NCBI RefSeq assembly: GCF_900112225.1
Contig: NZ_FOLD01000030.1
Span: forward strand, 1-64,000
Direction of reading: 5' to 3'
Length of the DNA: 64,000 nucleotides
Source: Massilia yuzhufengensis
Lineage (GTDB): Bacteria; Pseudomonadota; Gammaproteobacteria; Burkholderiales; Burkholderiaceae_D
Below are positions 34,021 to 45,084 of this stretch, in pieces. Every line of letters begins with the position of its first letter. The first letter of the stretch is position 1. The notes beneath the pieces were generated by a model. The model had not been told where the DNA came from. It was given only the letters and a program-made list of their open reading frames with translations, and did not search any database. A program made the position numbers and the translations under genes.

Positions 34021-35504
34021 TGCGCGGCACGCTCGCACACCTGGCGGCCAGCATCCCGGGCGCACGGCTCGTCGGCGCCGACGCGCCATTCGAGGGCGTG
34101 TCGACCGACAGCCGCACGGCGCCCGCCGGCGCGCTGTTCGTCGCGCTCAAGGGCGAGACTTTCGACGCCCACGATTTCCTCGCCCAGGTGGCGGGACGCG
34201 GCGTGGCGGCGGTGGTGGTGCACGCGCTGCCGGATGGCTGGACCTTGCCGGCCATCGTGGTGCCCGATACCCTGGTGGCGCTGGGGCGGATCGCCAATGC
34301 CTGGCGCCGCCAGTATGCGATTCCCGTCATCGGCGTGACCGGCTCGAACGGCAAGACGACGGTCAAGGAAATGATTGCCTCGATCCTGGCGGCGGCCGTC
34401 GGCGAGGACGCGCGCCTGGCGACGCAGGGCAACCTGAATAATGAAATCGGCGTGCCCCTGACGCTGTTCCGCCTGGGTGCCCAGCACCAGGCGGCGGTGA
34501 TCGAGATGGGCATGAACCATCCGGGCGAAATCGGCCGTCTCGCGGCGATTGCCGCGCCCACGGTGGCCATGGTGAACAACGCCCAGCGCGAGCACCAGGA
34601 GTTCATGCACACCGTGGAAGCGGTGGCGCGCGAGAATGGGTCGGTGCTGCAGGCCTTGCCGGCGGATGGCGTGGCCGTGTTCCCGGGCGACGATGAGTAC
34701 ACGGAGTTGTGGCGTGGGTTGGCGAAGTGCGAAGTCATGACCTTCGGCCTGACCAAGGATTGCGACGTCAGCGCCAGCTACACCAGCACCGGTTTCGGTA
34801 ACCACCTGACTGTAACAACGTCGTCCCGGCGCAGGCCGGGACCCAATTCCGGTGCGCAGCCGGCTGCGGATGCTTCTGTGGATGCGCGGGCAAACCTGGG
34901 TCCCGGCCTTCGCCGGGACGACGGATCTACCGCGAACGGTGAAAACACGTTCAGCGTCACGCTGCAGGCCGCCGGCGAACACAATGTGCGCAACGCGCTG
35001 GCCGCCTTCGCCAGCACCCTGGCCGCAGGCATCGACGTGAACGCCATCGTGCGCGGCCTCGAAGCCTTCGCCCCGGTCGGCGGCCGCCTGCAGCAAAAGC
35101 AGGCGAGCAACGGCGCCACCGTCATCGACGACACCTACAACGCCAACCCCGACTCGATGCGCGCCGCGATCGACGTGCTGGCCGCTTACCCGGCGCCGCG
35201 CATCCTGGTGGTGGGCGACATGGGCGAAGTCGGCACGCAAGGCAAGCAATTCCACGAAGAAGTCGGTGCCTACGCCCAGCAGCGTGGCATCGAGACCGTG
35301 CTCGCCACCGGCGAACTGGCGCGCGCCATGGCCGCCTCGGGAGCACGGCACTACGAGCAGTTCGACGCATTATTGGCAGCACTGGATTCAACACTGGGCG
35401 GCAATAGCAAGACGACTGTGCTGGTGAAGGGCTCGCGTTTCATGAAGATGGAACGCGTGGTCCAGCACCTGACCGGACAAACACTGAACAAGGACGCCCA
35501 CTAA
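34020..35504 (+). CDS. murF: UDP-MurNAc-pentapeptide synthetase MurF with repeat-coded insertion
   Basis: A 494-residue ligase that adds D-Ala-D-Ala to UDP-MurNAc-tripeptide. It has the ATP loop [12 protein letters not shown] near 109-120, [21 protein letters not shown], and later [24 protein letters not shown] and [10 protein letters not shown]. Between [11 protein letters not shown]-like sequence (to about 266) and [15 protein letters not shown] the protein contains about 35 residues with no family counterpart, reading [11 protein letters not shown] and then [10 protein letters not shown]. These are encoded exactly by the 105-bp palindromic repeat at 34819-34923, whose length is a multiple of three. 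Without it the protein would be about 459 residues, the normal size. The gene is essential, so the insert must be tolerated, probably as a surface loop. Confidence 0.95.
   Translation: MRGTLAHLAASIPGARLVGADAPFEGVSTDSRTAPAGALFVALKGETFDAHDFLAQVAGRGVAAVVVHALPDGWTLPAIVVPDTLVALGRIANAWRRQYAIPVIGVTGSNGKTTVKEMIASILAAAVGEDARLATQGNLNNEIGVPLTLFRLGAQHQAAVIEMGMNHPGEIGRLAAIAAPTVAMVNNAQREHQEFMHTVEAVARENGSVLQALPADGVAVFPGDDEYTELWRGLAKCEVMTFGLTKDCDVSASYTSTGFGNHLTVTTSSRRRPGPNSGAQPAADASVDARANLGPGLRRDDGSTANGENTFSVTLQAAGEHNVRNALAAFASTLAAGIDVNAIVRGLEAFAPVGGRLQQKQASNGATVIDDTYNANPDSMRAAIDVLAAYPAPRILVVGDMGEVGTQGKQFHEEVGAYAQQRGIETVLATGELARAMAASGARHYEQFDALLAALDSTLGGNSKTTVLVKGSRFMKMERVVQHLTGQTLNKDAH
34819..34923. repeat. 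palindromic repeat pair inserted inside murF
   Basis: Left half-site begins CGTCGTCCCGGCGCAGG (34819-34845), and the right half-site is its inverted partner ending CGCCGGGACGACG (34897-34923), with 51 bases between. The whole 105-bp unit closely matches the intergenic pair at 46378-46479 in half-sites, orientation and length. It lies entirely in the murF coding frame and introduces no stop. Confidence 0.92.
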
Positions 35505-35505
35505 T

Positions 35506-36675
35506 ATGCTGCTCTGGCTCGCCCAATACTTCCAGGACTACATCGGTCCTTTGCGCGTTTTTAACTACATCACCTTCCGCGCGGTGTTCGCCACCATCAC
35601 CGCGATTGCGATCGGCCTGGTCTGCGGTCCGGCCGTGATCCGCAAGCTGACCGCCCTGAAAGTCGGCCAGGCGGTGCGTACCTACGGTCCGCAGACCCAC
35701 CTGGCCAAGCACGGGACCCCGACCATGGGCGGCGTGCTGGTCCTGATCTCGATCGGCATCTCGACCCTGCTGTGGTGCGACCTGTCGAACCGCCTGATCT
35801 GGCCGGTGCTGGTCGTGACCATGGGCTTCGGCGCGGTCGGCTGGGTCGACGACTACCGCAAGGTGGTCTACAAGGACCCGGAAGGCATGCGCTCGCGCGA
35901 GAAGTATTTCTGGATGTCGCTGGTCGGCATCACCTCGGCGCTCTACCTGGCGTTCTCGGTCTCGGCCAAGAATCCGTGGGAAGTGCTGCAGCTGTTCTAT
36001 GCATGGGTGCAGTCGGGCTTCTCGATGACGCTGCCCCCGAAGGCCGACCTGATCGTCCCCTTCTTCAAGTCGATCAGCTATCCGCTGGGCGTGTGGGGCT
36101 TCATTGCGCTGACCTACTGCGTCATCGTCGGTTCCAGCAATGCCGTCAACTTCACCGACGGCCTCGATGGCCTGGCGATCATGCCGACCGTGATGGTGGG
36201 CGGCGCCCTGGGCCTGTTCGCCTACCTGACCGGCAGCGCGACCTTCTCGAAATACCTGCTCATTCCCTACATCCCGGGCGCGGGCGAGCTGTTGATCTTC
36301 TGCGGCGCGATGGCGGGCGCGGGCCTGGCCTTCCTGTGGTACAACGCGCACCCGGCCCAGATGTTCATGGGCGACGTCGGCGCGCTGGCGCTGGGCGGCG
36401 CGCTCGGCACCATCGCCGTCATCGTGCGCCAGGAAATCGTCCTGTTCATCATGGGCGGCGTGTTCGTGGCCGAGACCCTGTCGGTGATCATCCAGGTGAC
36501 CTGGTTCAAGTACACCAAGAAGCGCTACGGCGCCGGGCGCCGCGTGTTCCTGATGGCGCCGCTGCACCACCACTTTGAACAAAAAGGCTGGAAAGAGACC
36601 AAGGTCGTGGTCCGCTTCTGGATCGTGACCATGATGCTGGTCCTGGTTGGCCTGTCTACCCTGAAGCTGCGCTGA
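35506..36675 (+). CDS. mraY: phospho-MurNAc-pentapeptide translocase MraY
   Basis: A 389-residue integral membrane enzyme that moves phospho-MurNAc-pentapeptide from UDP onto undecaprenyl phosphate, making lipid I. It has about ten helices. Signatures are [12 protein letters not shown]-like [13 protein letters not shown] near 64-76, DDYRKV, the metal-binding [25 protein letters not shown] and the late cytoplasmic [13 protein letters not shown]. The start ATG is two bases after the murF stop. Length is slightly above E. coli MraY (360). Confidence 0.98.
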   Translation: MLLWLAQYFQDYIGPLRVFNYITFRAVFATITAIAIGLVCGPAVIRKLTALKVGQAVRTYGPQTHLAKHGTPTMGGVLVLISIGISTLLWCDLSNRLIWPVLVVTMGFGAVGWVDDYRKVVYKDPEGMRSREKYFWMSLVGITSALYLAFSVSAKNPWEVLQLFYAWVQSGFSMTLPPKADLIVPFFKSISYPLGVWGFIALTYCVIVGSSNAVNFTDGLDGLAIMPTVMVGGALGLFAYLTGSATFSKYLLIPYIPGAGELLIFCGAMAGAGLAFLWYNAHPAQMFMGDVGALALGGALGTIAVIVRQEIVLFIMGGVFVAETLSVIIQVTWFKYTKKRYGAGRRVFLMAPLHHHFEQKGWKETKVVVRFWIVTMMLVLVGLSTLKLR

Positions 36676-36678
36676 AGA

Positions 36679-38175
36679 ATGAACTACGAAGGCAAATCCG
36701 CATTGGTGCTGGGCCTGGGTGAATCCGGGCTGGCGATGGCGCAATGGCTGGCGCGGGGCGGCGCACGCGTGCGCGTGGCCGATACCCGCACCGAGCCGCA
36801 GCGCCTGTTCGCCCTGCGCCAGGCGCTGCCGAACGCCGAATTCGTCGGCGGTGAATTTGGCGCTGCCTTGCTCGACGGCGTGGACTTCGTCGCTGTCAGC
36901 CCAGGCCTGGCGCCGGAGCGCGAACTGGCCGCGATCACCCCGGCCGCGCGCGAGCGCGACATCCCCGTCTGGGGCGAGATCGAACTGTTCGCGCAGGCGC
37001 TCGCGCAGCTGCGCCTTGACACCGGTTATGCGCCGAAAGTCATCGCGATTACCGGCACCAACGGCAAGACCACGGTCACCAGCCTCACCGGCCTGCTGTG
37101 CCGCCGCGCGGGCCTGAGCACGCGCGTGGCCGGCAATATCAGCCCGGCCGCGCTGGACGTGCTGAGGGAAAGCCTGGACGCGAACGAGCTGCCGCAAGCC
37201 TGGGTGCTGGAGCTGTCCAGCTTCCAGCTGCACACCACTTTCAGCCTGCAGGCCGATGCGGCCACGGTGCTCAACCTGACCCAGGACCACCTCGACTGGC
37301 ATGGCAGCATGGATGCCTACGCGGCGGACAAGGCGCGCATCTTCGGCAGCGACACCGTGCGCGTGCTCAACCGCGACGATGCACGAGTGATGCGCATGGC
37401 CGCCGATGCGCCGGTCTATACCTTCGGCACCGGCGAGCCGGTGGAAGCGAACAGCTTCGGCCTGCTCAATGAGCGCGGCGTGTTGTGGCTGGCCAATGCG
37501 GTCGCCAGCGATGACGAGCCCCTCAAGAAACTGAAAAAAGGCGAGGCGCCGGCCCCAGTGGAAGTGAGCGTCAACCGCCTGATGCCGGCCGATGCGCTGA
37601 AGATCCGCGGCCTGCACAATGCCTCCAACGCGCTGGCGGCGCTGGCCCTGTGCCGCGCCTGCGGCCTGCCGCTGGCCCCGCTCCTGCACGGCCTGCGCGA
37701 ATACGCGGGCGAGCCGCACCGCGTGGAGCTGGTCGCCAGCATCGATGGCGTCGACTTCTACGACGACAGCAAGGGCACCAATGTCGGCGCTACGGTGGCC
37801 GCACTGGAAGGCCTGGGCAAGGCCTTTGCCGGCGAAGACCAGCAGATCCTCCTGATCGCCGGCGGCGACGGCAAGGGCCAGGACTTCGCGCCGCTGGCGC
37901 TGCCCGCCTCGCGCTACGTGCGCGCCGTGTTGCTGATCGGCCGCGATGCGCCCGCCGTGCGCGCGGCCATCGAACCGACCGGCGTGCCGTTGTTCGACCT
38001 GCCTGGTTTGCCGGAAGCGGTGCAGCGCGCCGCCGGCCTGGCGCGCGCGGGCGACGCCGTGCTGCTGTCGCCGGCCTGCGCCAGCCTGGACATGTTCACC
38101 AACTATGCGCACCGCGCACAGGTGTTTGTCGACGCCGTGCGCGACATCGCCCTGGAGAAGGGGCAGGAGATCTGA
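36679..38175 (+). CDS. murD: UDP-MurNAc-L-alanine:D-glutamate ligase MurD
   Basis: A 498-residue cytoplasmic ligase that adds D-Glu to UDP-MurNAc-L-Ala. The first domain has [15 protein letters not shown]. The ATP loop is [56 protein letters not shown] and [14 protein letters not shown] follow in family order, with [15 protein letters not shown] at the end. Length is above E. coli MurD (438), mainly through a charged insertion near residues 275-295 ([19 protein letters not shown]). It overlaps ftsW by one base. Confidence 0.97.
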   Translation: MNYEGKSALVLGLGESGLAMAQWLARGGARVRVADTRTEPQRLFALRQALPNAEFVGGEFGAALLDGVDFVAVSPGLAPERELAAITPAARERDIPVWGEIELFAQALAQLRLDTGYAPKVIAITGTNGKTTVTSLTGLLCRRAGLSTRVAGNISPAALDVLRESLDANELPQAWVLELSSFQLHTTFSLQADAATVLNLTQDHLDWHGSMDAYAADKARIFGSDTVRVLNRDDARVMRMAADAPVYTFGTGEPVEANSFGLLNERGVLWLANAVASDDEPLKKLKKGEAPAPVEVSVNRLMPADALKIRGLHNASNALAALALCRACGLPLAPLLHGLREYAGEPHRVELVASIDGVDFYDDSKGTNVGATVAALEGLGKAFAGEDQQILLIAGGDGKGQDFAPLALPASRYVRAVLLIGRDAPAVRAAIEPTGVPLFDLPGLPEAVQRAAGLARAGDAVLLSPACASLDMFTNYAHRAQVFVDAVRDIALEKGQEI

Positions 38176-39392
38176 TGCCATTCCAGATTCCGTTCAAGTT
38201 CTCCGGCTCTTCCAGCGACGCGACCATCGCGGCGCGCAGCCGTCCGTCGAAGATGATGGACTACGACCAGCCGCTGGTCTGGGTCACCGTGCTGCTGATG
38301 CTGTTTGGCCTGGTGATGGTGTATTCGGCCTCGATCGCGCTGCCCGATTCGCCCAAGTTCGCCTACCTGAACGACAAGAACGAATACTTCCTGTACCGCC
38401 AGTCGATGTACATCATCGTCTCGATGGTGGCCGCCGCCGTCGCCTTCCAGGTGCCGGTGGCGGTGTGGCAGAAATACGCGCCGATGATGTTCATCGTCAC
38501 CCTGGTGCTGCTGGCGATCGTCCTGATCCCGGGCATCGGGGTGACCGTGAACGGCGCGCGCCGCTGGCTGCCGCTGAAGGTCATGAACCTGCAGCCGTCC
38601 GAGATCATGAAGATCGCCGCCGTGCTGTACGCGGCCGACTTCACGGTGCGCAAGCAGGAATACATGCACAAGCTGACCAAGGGCTTCCTGCCGATGATGG
38701 TCGCGATCGGCCTGGTCGGCGGCCTGCTGCTGATGGAGCCCGACCTCGGCGCCTTCGGCGTGATCGTCTGCATCGCCATGGGCATCCTGTTCCTGGGCGG
38801 GATCAACATCATCTGGTTCGGCGGCATTGGCGCGCTGCTGGTGGTGATTTTCACGGCCATCATCGCGCTGTCGCCGTTCCGGCGGGCCCGCATGTTCGCC
38901 TACCTCGACCCCTGGGAGCAGGGCAATGCGCTGGACAAGGCTTACCAGCTGACCCACTCGCTGATCGCTTTCGGGCGCGGCGAGTTTTTTGGCGTTGGCC
39001 TGGGCGGCAGCGTCGAGAAGCTGTTCTACCTGCCGGAAGCGCACACCGACTTCATCATGGCCGTGATCGGCGAAGAACTCGGCCTGGCCGGCGTGCTGGT
39101 GGTGATCGCGATGTTCTACTGGCTGGTCAAGCGCGCCTTCGACATCGGCCGCCAGGCCATCGCCCTGGACCAGACCTTCGCCGGCCTGGCCGCGAAAGGG
39201 ATCGGCATCTGGATCGGCGTGCAGACCTTCATCAACATGGGTGTGAACCTGGGCCTGCTGCCGACCAAGGGCCTGACCCTGCCCCTGATGAGCTTTGGCG
39301 GCTCGGGCGTGATGTTCAACTGCATCGGCCTGGCGATCCTGCTGCGCATCGACTACGAAAACCGGGTGCGCATGCGCGGGGGCCGCTCATGA
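38175..39392 (+). CDS. ftsW: septal peptidoglycan glycosyltransferase FtsW
   Basis: A 405-residue SEDS-family membrane protein with about ten helices that polymerises lipid II at the septum with FtsI. The N-terminal cytoplasmic tail is about 35 residues, then [20 protein letters not shown] starts the first helix. Signatures include [69 protein letters not shown] and the closing [10 protein letters not shown]. The ATG at 38175 overlaps the murD stop, and the end overlaps murG by four bases. Confidence 0.98.
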   Translation: MPFQIPFKFSGSSSDATIAARSRPSKMMDYDQPLVWVTVLLMLFGLVMVYSASIALPDSPKFAYLNDKNEYFLYRQSMYIIVSMVAAAVAFQVPVAVWQKYAPMMFIVTLVLLAIVLIPGIGVTVNGARRWLPLKVMNLQPSEIMKIAAVLYAADFTVRKQEYMHKLTKGFLPMMVAIGLVGGLLLMEPDLGAFGVIVCIAMGILFLGGINIIWFGGIGALLVVIFTAIIALSPFRRARMFAYLDPWEQGNALDKAYQLTHSLIAFGRGEFFGVGLGGSVEKLFYLPEAHTDFIMAVIGEELGLAGVLVVIAMFYWLVKRAFDIGRQAIALDQTFAGLAAKGIGIWIGVQTFINMGVNLGLLPTKGLTLPLMSFGGSGVMFNCIGLAILLRIDYENRVRMRGGRS

Positions 39393-40474
39393 GCAAGCGC
39401 CTGATGATCATGGCGGCCGGCACCGGCGGCCACATCTTCCCCGGCATCGCGATCGCGCAGACCATGCGCGCGCGCGGCTGGGAGGTGTCGTGGCTGGGCA
39501 CCGCGCACGGCATGGAAACCGAACTGGTGCCGAAAGCCGGCATCCCGATGGACAGCATCGACTTCGCCGGCCTGCGCGGCAAGGGCCTGATGCACACGGT
39601 CACCGGCGCCTTCAAGATGGCCGCCAGTTTCCTCACCTGCCGCCGCTACATCGGCGCGCGCAAGCCCGACGTGGTGCTGGGCATGGGCGGCTACGTGACG
39701 GTGCCGGGCGGGATGATGGCGCGCTCGCGCGGCGTGCCGCTGGCCCTGATCAACGCCGATGCGGCGCTGCTGCTGTCGAACAAGACCCTGGCCCCGATCG
39801 CCCAGCGCGTGCTGTTCGGCTTCCCGGCCGATTTCGGCAAGGCCGCCGGCAAGGCGGTCGTCACCGGCAACCCGGTGCGCCAGCAGATCCTCGATTTGCC
39901 GCAACCAGGCGCGCGCTTCGCCGGCCGCAGCGGCCCGCTGCGCATCCTGGTGGTGGGCGGCAGCCTGGGCGCCAAGGTGCTCAACGACAGCGTGCCGGCC
40001 GCACTGGCGATGATCGCCCCGGCCGTGCGCCCGGTCGTCACCCACCAGTCGGGCAAGAAGAACATCGACGCCCTGCGCGCCGCCTATGCGCAGGCTGGCG
40101 TGGCTGCCGACGTGGTCGACTTCATCGACGACATGGCGGCCAGCTACGCCGCTGCCGACCTGGTAATCTGCCGCGCCGGCGCCATCACGGTGTCGGAACT
40201 CACGGCGGCCGGCGTGGCCAGCGTGCTGGTGCCGTTTGTCGCCAGCACCACCAGCCACCAGCGCGACAACGCGGTCTGGATGGCGGGCCAGAAGGCGGCC
40301 GTCTACCTGCCGCAGGGCGAACTCCATCCGCAGGGGCTGGCAAGCCTCTTGCAACGCACGACGCGCGAGGACTGCGCCGCGATGGCGCAGGCGGCCTACG
40401 GCGTCGGCAAGCGCGATGCCAATGAAGCAATCGCACGTGAACTCGAACGACTAGCCGGACAACAAGAACAATGA
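39389..40474 (+). CDS. murG: lipid II synthase MurG
   Basis: A 361-residue GT-B glycosyltransferase at the inner face of the membrane that adds GlcNAc to lipid I. It shows [17 protein letters not shown] at the start, [28 protein letters not shown], the linker with [30 protein letters not shown] and [15 protein letters not shown], all in order. Length is close to E. coli MurG (355). It overlaps ftsW and murC by four bases each. Confidence 0.98.
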   Translation: MSKRLMIMAAGTGGHIFPGIAIAQTMRARGWEVSWLGTAHGMETELVPKAGIPMDSIDFAGLRGKGLMHTVTGAFKMAASFLTCRRYIGARKPDVVLGMGGYVTVPGGMMARSRGVPLALINADAALLLSNKTLAPIAQRVLFGFPADFGKAAGKAVVTGNPVRQQILDLPQPGARFAGRSGPLRILVVGGSLGAKVLNDSVPAALAMIAPAVRPVVTHQSGKKNIDALRAAYAQAGVAADVVDFIDDMAASYAAADLVICRAGAITVSELTAAGVASVLVPFVASTTSHQRDNAVWMAGQKAAVYLPQGELHPQGLASLLQRTTREDCAAMAQAAYGVGKRDANEAIARELERLAGQQEQ

Positions 40475-41859
40475 AACACAAGATCAAGAACATCCACTTC
40501 GTGGGCATCGGCGGCAGCGGCATGAGCGGCATCGCCGAAGTGCTGCTCAATCTCGGCTACAACGTGTCGGGTTCCGACCTGTCGAGCAATGCGGCCAGCC
40601 AGCGCCTGGCCGAACTGGGCGCGCGCGTGTATACCGGCCACTCGGCCGAGCACGTGACCGGCGCGAACGTCGTCGTGACCTCGACCGCCGTCAACGAAGC
40701 CAACCCGGAAGTGGTGGCCGCCCGCGCCGCCAAGGTGCCGGTGGTGCCGCGCGCGATCATGCTCGGTGAACTGATGCGCCTGAAGCGCGGCATCGCCATT
40801 GCCGGCACCCACGGCAAGACCACCACCACCAGCCTGGTTGCCTCGGTGCTGGCCCAGGGCGGCATGGACCCGACCTTTGTCATCGGCGGCAAGCTGACCG
40901 CGGCCGGCGCCAACGCCAAGCTGGGGCAGGGCGACTACATCGTGGCCGAAGCCGATGAGTCGGATGCCTCCTTCCTGAATTTGTCGCCGATGATCGAGGT
41001 GATCACCAACATCGACGCCGACCACATGGACACCTACGAGCACGATTTCGAAAAGCTCAAGGCGGCCTTCGTGCACTTCACCCACCGCCTGCCGTTCTAC
41101 GGCCGCGCGATGCTGTGCATCGACGACCAGCACGTACGCTCGATCCTGCCGCAGGTAACGAAACCGGTGACCACCTACGGCTTCTCGGAAGAAGCCGAAG
41201 TGCGCGCCATGGACGCCTACGCCGACGGCGTGCACATGCACTTCACCGTGCGCCAGCAGGGCTACCCGGACACCAAGTTCGTGCTGAACCAGCCTGGCCT
41301 GCACAACGTGCTCAATGCCTGCTCGGCGGTGGCGATCGCGCGCGAAATCGGCGTCAGCGACGAAGCCACGGCCCAGGGCCTGCTCGAATTCCGCGGCGTC
41401 GGCCGCCGCTTCACCCGCTATGGCGACATCGCCCTGCCGAACGGCGGCAGTTTTACGCTGGTCGACGATTTCGGCCACCACCCGGTGGAAACCGAAGTGA
41501 CCCTGGCCGCCGCGCGCGCCGCCTACCCGGGCCGACGCCTGATGCTGGCCTTCCAGCCGCACCGCTACAGCCGCACGCGCGACCTGTTCGAAGACTTCGT
41601 CAAGGTGCTGGCCACCCCGGACGTGCTGCTGCTGGCCGACGTCTACCCGGCCGGCGAAGCGCCGATCGTGGCCGCCGACGGCCGCGCCCTGGCGCGCGCG
41701 CTGCGCACCGGCGGCAAGGTCGAACCGATTTTTGTCGAGGCGATCGCCGACATGCCCACCGCCATCCTGGATGCGGCGCGCGACGGCGACGTCGTCATCA
41801 CCATGGGCGCCGGCTCGATCAGCGGCGTCCCGCACCAACTGACCAATACAAAGGCATGA
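40471..41859 (+). CDS. murC: UDP-MurNAc:L-alanine ligase MurC
   Basis: A 462-residue cytoplasmic ligase that adds the first peptide residue, L-Ala, to UDP-MurNAc. The nucleotide loop [17 protein letters not shown] starts the protein, then [54 protein letters not shown]-like sequence, and DDFGHHPVE with [14 protein letters not shown]. Length is slightly below E. coli MurC (491). It overlaps murG upstream and ddl downstream (ATGA). Confidence 0.98.
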   Translation: MKHKIKNIHFVGIGGSGMSGIAEVLLNLGYNVSGSDLSSNAASQRLAELGARVYTGHSAEHVTGANVVVTSTAVNEANPEVVAARAAKVPVVPRAIMLGELMRLKRGIAIAGTHGKTTTTSLVASVLAQGGMDPTFVIGGKLTAAGANAKLGQGDYIVAEADESDASFLNLSPMIEVITNIDADHMDTYEHDFEKLKAAFVHFTHRLPFYGRAMLCIDDQHVRSILPQVTKPVTTYGFSEEAEVRAMDAYADGVHMHFTVRQQGYPDTKFVLNQPGLHNVLNACSAVAIAREIGVSDEATAQGLLEFRGVGRRFTRYGDIALPNGGSFTLVDDFGHHPVETEVTLAAARAAYPGRRLMLAFQPHRYSRTRDLFEDFVKVLATPDVLLLADVYPAGEAPIVAADGRALARALRTGGKVEPIFVEAIADMPTAILDAARDGDVVITMGAGSISGVPHQLTNTKA

Positions 41860-42836
41860 ATACTGTGAACGCACCTGATTCCAGCTTCGACCCGGCAAGC
41901 CTCGGCAAAGTGGGCGTGCTGTTCGGCGGCCGCTCCGCCGAACGCGACGTATCGATCATGTCCGGCACCGGCGTCCTGGCCGCCCTGCAAAGCCGCGGCG
42001 TCGACGCCCATCCCTTCGACCCGGGCACCCAAAGCCTGGCCGAACTGGCCGACCAGCATTTTGACCGCGTGTTCATCGCGCTGCACGGACGCTACGGCGA
42101 AGACGGCAGCCTGCAGGGCGCGCTCGAGCAGCTCGGCATTCCCTACACCGGCAGCGGCGTCATGGCGTCGTCGGTGGGCATGGACAAGATCACCACCAAG
42201 AAGATCTGGAAGATCGACGAGATCCCGACCCCGGACTACATGGCCATCGATGCGTCTACCGACCTCGACGAAGTGCTGGTCGCGCTCGGCCTGCCGCTGA
42301 TCGTCAAGCCGCCACTGGAAGGCTCGACCATCGGCATCACCAAGGTCAACAAGGCCGAGGAACTCAAGGCCGCGGTCGACCTGGCGGCCGGCTTCGACGA
42401 GGTGGTGCTGGCCGAGGAATTCGTCACCGGCCGCGAGTTCACCGTCGCCGTGCTGGGCACCGGCAAGACCGCCCGCGCCCTGCCGATCGTCGAGATCGTG
42501 GCCCCGGAAGGCAACTACGACTACCAGAACAAGTACTTCACCGACGACACCCTGTACCACTGCCCGGCGCAGCTCGACGACGTGCTGACCGAGGAGATCC
42601 AGCGCCACGCCGTGAACGCCTACCGCGCGCTCGGCTGCGAAGGCTGGGGCCGGGTCGACGTGCTGGTGCGCGAATCGGACATGCGTCCCTTCCTGCTGGA
42701 GGTGAATACCTCGCCCGGCATGACCTCGCACTCGCTGGTGCCGATGGCCGCGCGTGCGGTGGGCATCAGCTACGAAGACCTGTGCCTGGAAATTCTGGCA
42801 TCAAGCCGCCTGAAAATGCCGAAAGCGAAAGGCTAA
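41856..42836 (+). CDS. ddl: D-alanine--D-alanine ligase
   Basis: A 326-residue ATP-grasp enzyme that makes the D-Ala-D-Ala used by MurF. It has [52 protein letters not shown], the ATP-grasp loop [28 protein letters not shown] and [15 protein letters not shown]. It is the DdlB type, as expected inside dcw. It starts at ATG 41856, overlapping the murC stop, and is followed by ftsQ six bases after its stop. Confidence 0.97.
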   Translation: MNTVNAPDSSFDPASLGKVGVLFGGRSAERDVSIMSGTGVLAALQSRGVDAHPFDPGTQSLAELADQHFDRVFIALHGRYGEDGSLQGALEQLGIPYTGSGVMASSVGMDKITTKKIWKIDEIPTPDYMAIDASTDLDEVLVALGLPLIVKPPLEGSTIGITKVNKAEELKAAVDLAAGFDEVVLAEEFVTGREFTVAVLGTGKTARALPIVEIVAPEGNYDYQNKYFTDDTLYHCPAQLDDVLTEEIQRHAVNAYRALGCEGWGRVDVLVRESDMRPFLLEVNTSPGMTSHSLVPMAARAVGISYEDLCLEILASSRLKMPKAKG

Positions 42837-42842
42837 GCCGCA

Positions 42843-43667
42843 ATGTGGCATGACGTCCGCACCCTCAACACGACCGCCAGCAGCCTGGTGGCGTTGACGG
42901 TGCTCGCCGGTCTCGCGTCCGGCGTGTGGTGGCTGTCGCAGCGTCCCATGTTCTCGCTGCAGGCGGTGACGGTGGAGAGCATGTACGACATCCCGCTGCG
43001 CCACGTGAACGAACTCACGGTGCGCAATGGCGTGATCGGCAAGATCCGCGGCAACTTCTTCACCACCGACCTGGAGGGGGTGCGGGCGACGTTCGAGACC
43101 GTGCCATGGGTGCGGCGCGCCACGGTGCGGCGCGAATGGCCGAACCAGCTGATCGTCGACGTCGAAGAACACGAAGCGCTCGGCACCTGGGGCGAGGACG
43201 GCCGCCTGCTGTCGGTCAAGGGCGATGTATTTACCGCCAACCTGGCCGAGGCCGACGACGACCACGAGCTGCCGGCCTTCGACGGCCCGCGCGGCAGCGA
43301 GAAGGAAGTGCTGGCCCGCTTCACCGAGCTGCGTTCGCAGTTCGCGCCGGTGGCGCTGGTGCCGCAGGCGTTGTCGCTGTCCGAGCGCTATGCCTGGACC
43401 GTCAAGCTGGACAACGGCATGAGCGTGGCCCTGGGGCGCGAGCAGGAACGCGACACGCTGAAGAAGCGCGTGCAGCGCCTGGTCGGCGTCTACCCGCAGC
43501 TGGTCGCGCGGCTGACGGAAGGACGCATCGACACCATCGACATGCGCTACCCGAACGGGCTGGCGCTGTCCTCGGCGTCATTGAATGTACCGGTGGACGC
43601 CACCAAGCCTGTCAAAGCAGTAAAGAAGAAACCAAGCCCGATCAACAAGACAACCAAGCAAACATAA
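42843..43667 (+). CDS. ftsQ: cell-division protein FtsQ
   Basis: A 274-residue bitopic divisome protein. A short cytoplasmic start is followed by one helix (SLVALTVLAGLASGVWWLS, about 15-33), then the POTRA domain (FSLQAVTVESMYDIPLRHVN, VRNGVIGKIRGNFF, VPWVRRATVRREWPNQLIVD) and the beta domain. A basic Lys/Pro-rich tail ends it (KAVKKKPSPINKTTK). FtsQ binds FtsB-FtsL in the periplasm. Between ddl and ftsA, as in most proteobacteria. Confidence 0.95.
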   Translation: MWHDVRTLNTTASSLVALTVLAGLASGVWWLSQRPMFSLQAVTVESMYDIPLRHVNELTVRNGVIGKIRGNFFTTDLEGVRATFETVPWVRRATVRREWPNQLIVDVEEHEALGTWGEDGRLLSVKGDVFTANLAEADDDHELPAFDGPRGSEKEVLARFTELRSQFAPVALVPQALSLSERYAWTVKLDNGMSVALGREQERDTLKKRVQRLVGVYPQLVARLTEGRIDTIDMRYPNGLALSSASLNVPVDATKPVKAVKKKPSPINKTTKQT

Positions 43668-43680
43668 GCAGGCAACAGCA

Positions 43681-44913
43681 ATGACAAAAGACGCGAAGAA
43701 CCTGATCGTCGGCCTCGACATCGGCACCTCGAAGGTGGTGGCGGTGGTGGCCGAGGTGATGTCCGATGGACGCCACGAGGTGATCGGCCTCGGTCAGCAC
43801 GAGTCGAAAGGATTGAAGAAAGGCGTGGTCGTCAACATCGAGGCCACCGTCGAGTCGATCCAGCGCGCGCTCGAGGAAGCGGAGCTGATGGCCGACTGCA
43901 AGATCCGGAATGTCTATGCTGGCATCGCCGGCAGCCATATCCGTTCGTTCAATTCGAGCGGCATGGTTGCGATCAAGGACAAGGAAGTCACCGCCACCGA
44001 TGTGGCGCGGGTGATCGAGACCGCCAAGGCGGTCAACATCCCGACCGACCAGCAATTGCTGCACACGGTGCCGCAGGAATTCATCGTCGACAACCAGGAA
44101 GACGTGCGCGAGCCGATCGGCATGAGCGGCATCCGCCTGGAAGTGCGGGTGCACATCGTCACCGGTGCGGTGTCGGCGGTGCAGAACATAGTAAAGTGCG
44201 TCCGCCGCTGCGGGCTCGAGGTTTCGGACCTGATCCTGCAGCCGATGGCCTCGGCCGATTCGGTCCTGACGACCGATGAAAAAGAGCTGGGCGTGGTCCT
44301 GATCGATATCGGCGGCGGCACCACCGACATCGCCGTGTTCTCGGACGGGGCGATCCGCCACACCGCGGTGCTGCCGATCGCCGGCGACCAGATCACCAGC
44401 GACATCGCGATGGCCCTGCGCACGCCCACCGGCGAGGCGGAAGACATCAAGATCCGCTACGGCGTGGCCAAGCAGGTGCTGGCCGACCCGGGCGAGACGC
44501 TCGAAGTGCCGGGGCTGGGCGACCGCGGCCCGCGCGCGCTGTCCCGCCAGGCGCTGGCGGCCGTGATCGAGCCGCGCGTCGAAGAACTGTTTGCGATGGT
44601 GCACACGGTGGTGCGCGAGTCCGGCTACGAGGGCGTGCTCTCGTCGGGCATCGTGCTCACCGGCGGCAGCTCGATCATGCCCGGCATGATCGAAATGGCC
44701 GAAGACATTTTCCTCAAACCGGCGCGCCTCGGCACGCCGGACTACCGCGGCCAGTTGGCCGACGTCGTGCGCAGCCCCCGCTACGCCACGGTGCTCGGCC
44801 TGCTGCTGGAAGCGAAGAAGCAATACCTGCGCGGGCACATCGTCACGCGTCAGGATGGTTCTGTGAAGGCAGTGTGGCAGCGCATGAAGGAATGGATAGC
44901 AGGGAATTTCTAA
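43681..44913 (+). CDS. ftsA: cell-division actin-like protein FtsA
   Basis: A 410-residue actin-fold ATPase that tethers FtsZ to the membrane and recruits later divisome proteins. It has LIVGLDIGTSKVVAVVAE, the 1C domain region with VVNIEATVESIQRALEEAE, DIGGGTTDIAVF and the adenosine loop GIVLTGGSSIMPGM. It ends in the amphipathic membrane helix VWQRMKEWIAGNF. Length is near the E. coli protein (420). A 171-base gap before ftsZ suggests a separate ftsZ promoter. Confidence 0.97.
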   Translation: MTKDAKNLIVGLDIGTSKVVAVVAEVMSDGRHEVIGLGQHESKGLKKGVVVNIEATVESIQRALEEAELMADCKIRNVYAGIAGSHIRSFNSSGMVAIKDKEVTATDVARVIETAKAVNIPTDQQLLHTVPQEFIVDNQEDVREPIGMSGIRLEVRVHIVTGAVSAVQNIVKCVRRCGLEVSDLILQPMASADSVLTTDEKELGVVLIDIGGGTTDIAVFSDGAIRHTAVLPIAGDQITSDIAMALRTPTGEAEDIKIRYGVAKQVLADPGETLEVPGLGDRGPRALSRQALAAVIEPRVEELFAMVHTVVRESGYEGVLSSGIVLTGGSSIMPGMIEMAEDIFLKPARLGTPDYRGQLADVVRSPRYATVLGLLLEAKKQYLRGHIVTRQDGSVKAVWQRMKEWIAGNF

Positions 44914-45084
44914 GTCACTGAAGCCGGTGGCTGAAACAGGCACGAAAAATTTTAGTACGACTGCAACAAATCGCTCACGGGTCAAGAGTTTTTAAATACA
45001 ATCGCTACTTCCGGTTGCGGGGCCTGTCCAGGGGCCTGGCAAATCCCCGCAACGGAGGCGGCATCAGAAAATTAGGAGTTCATC

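Noticed and set aside
44997-45002. ftsZ promoter in the ftsA-ftsZ gap
   Set aside because: A TACAAT is present but no acceptable -35 at 16-18 bases, so I did not list it as a feature, although a promoter here is likely.
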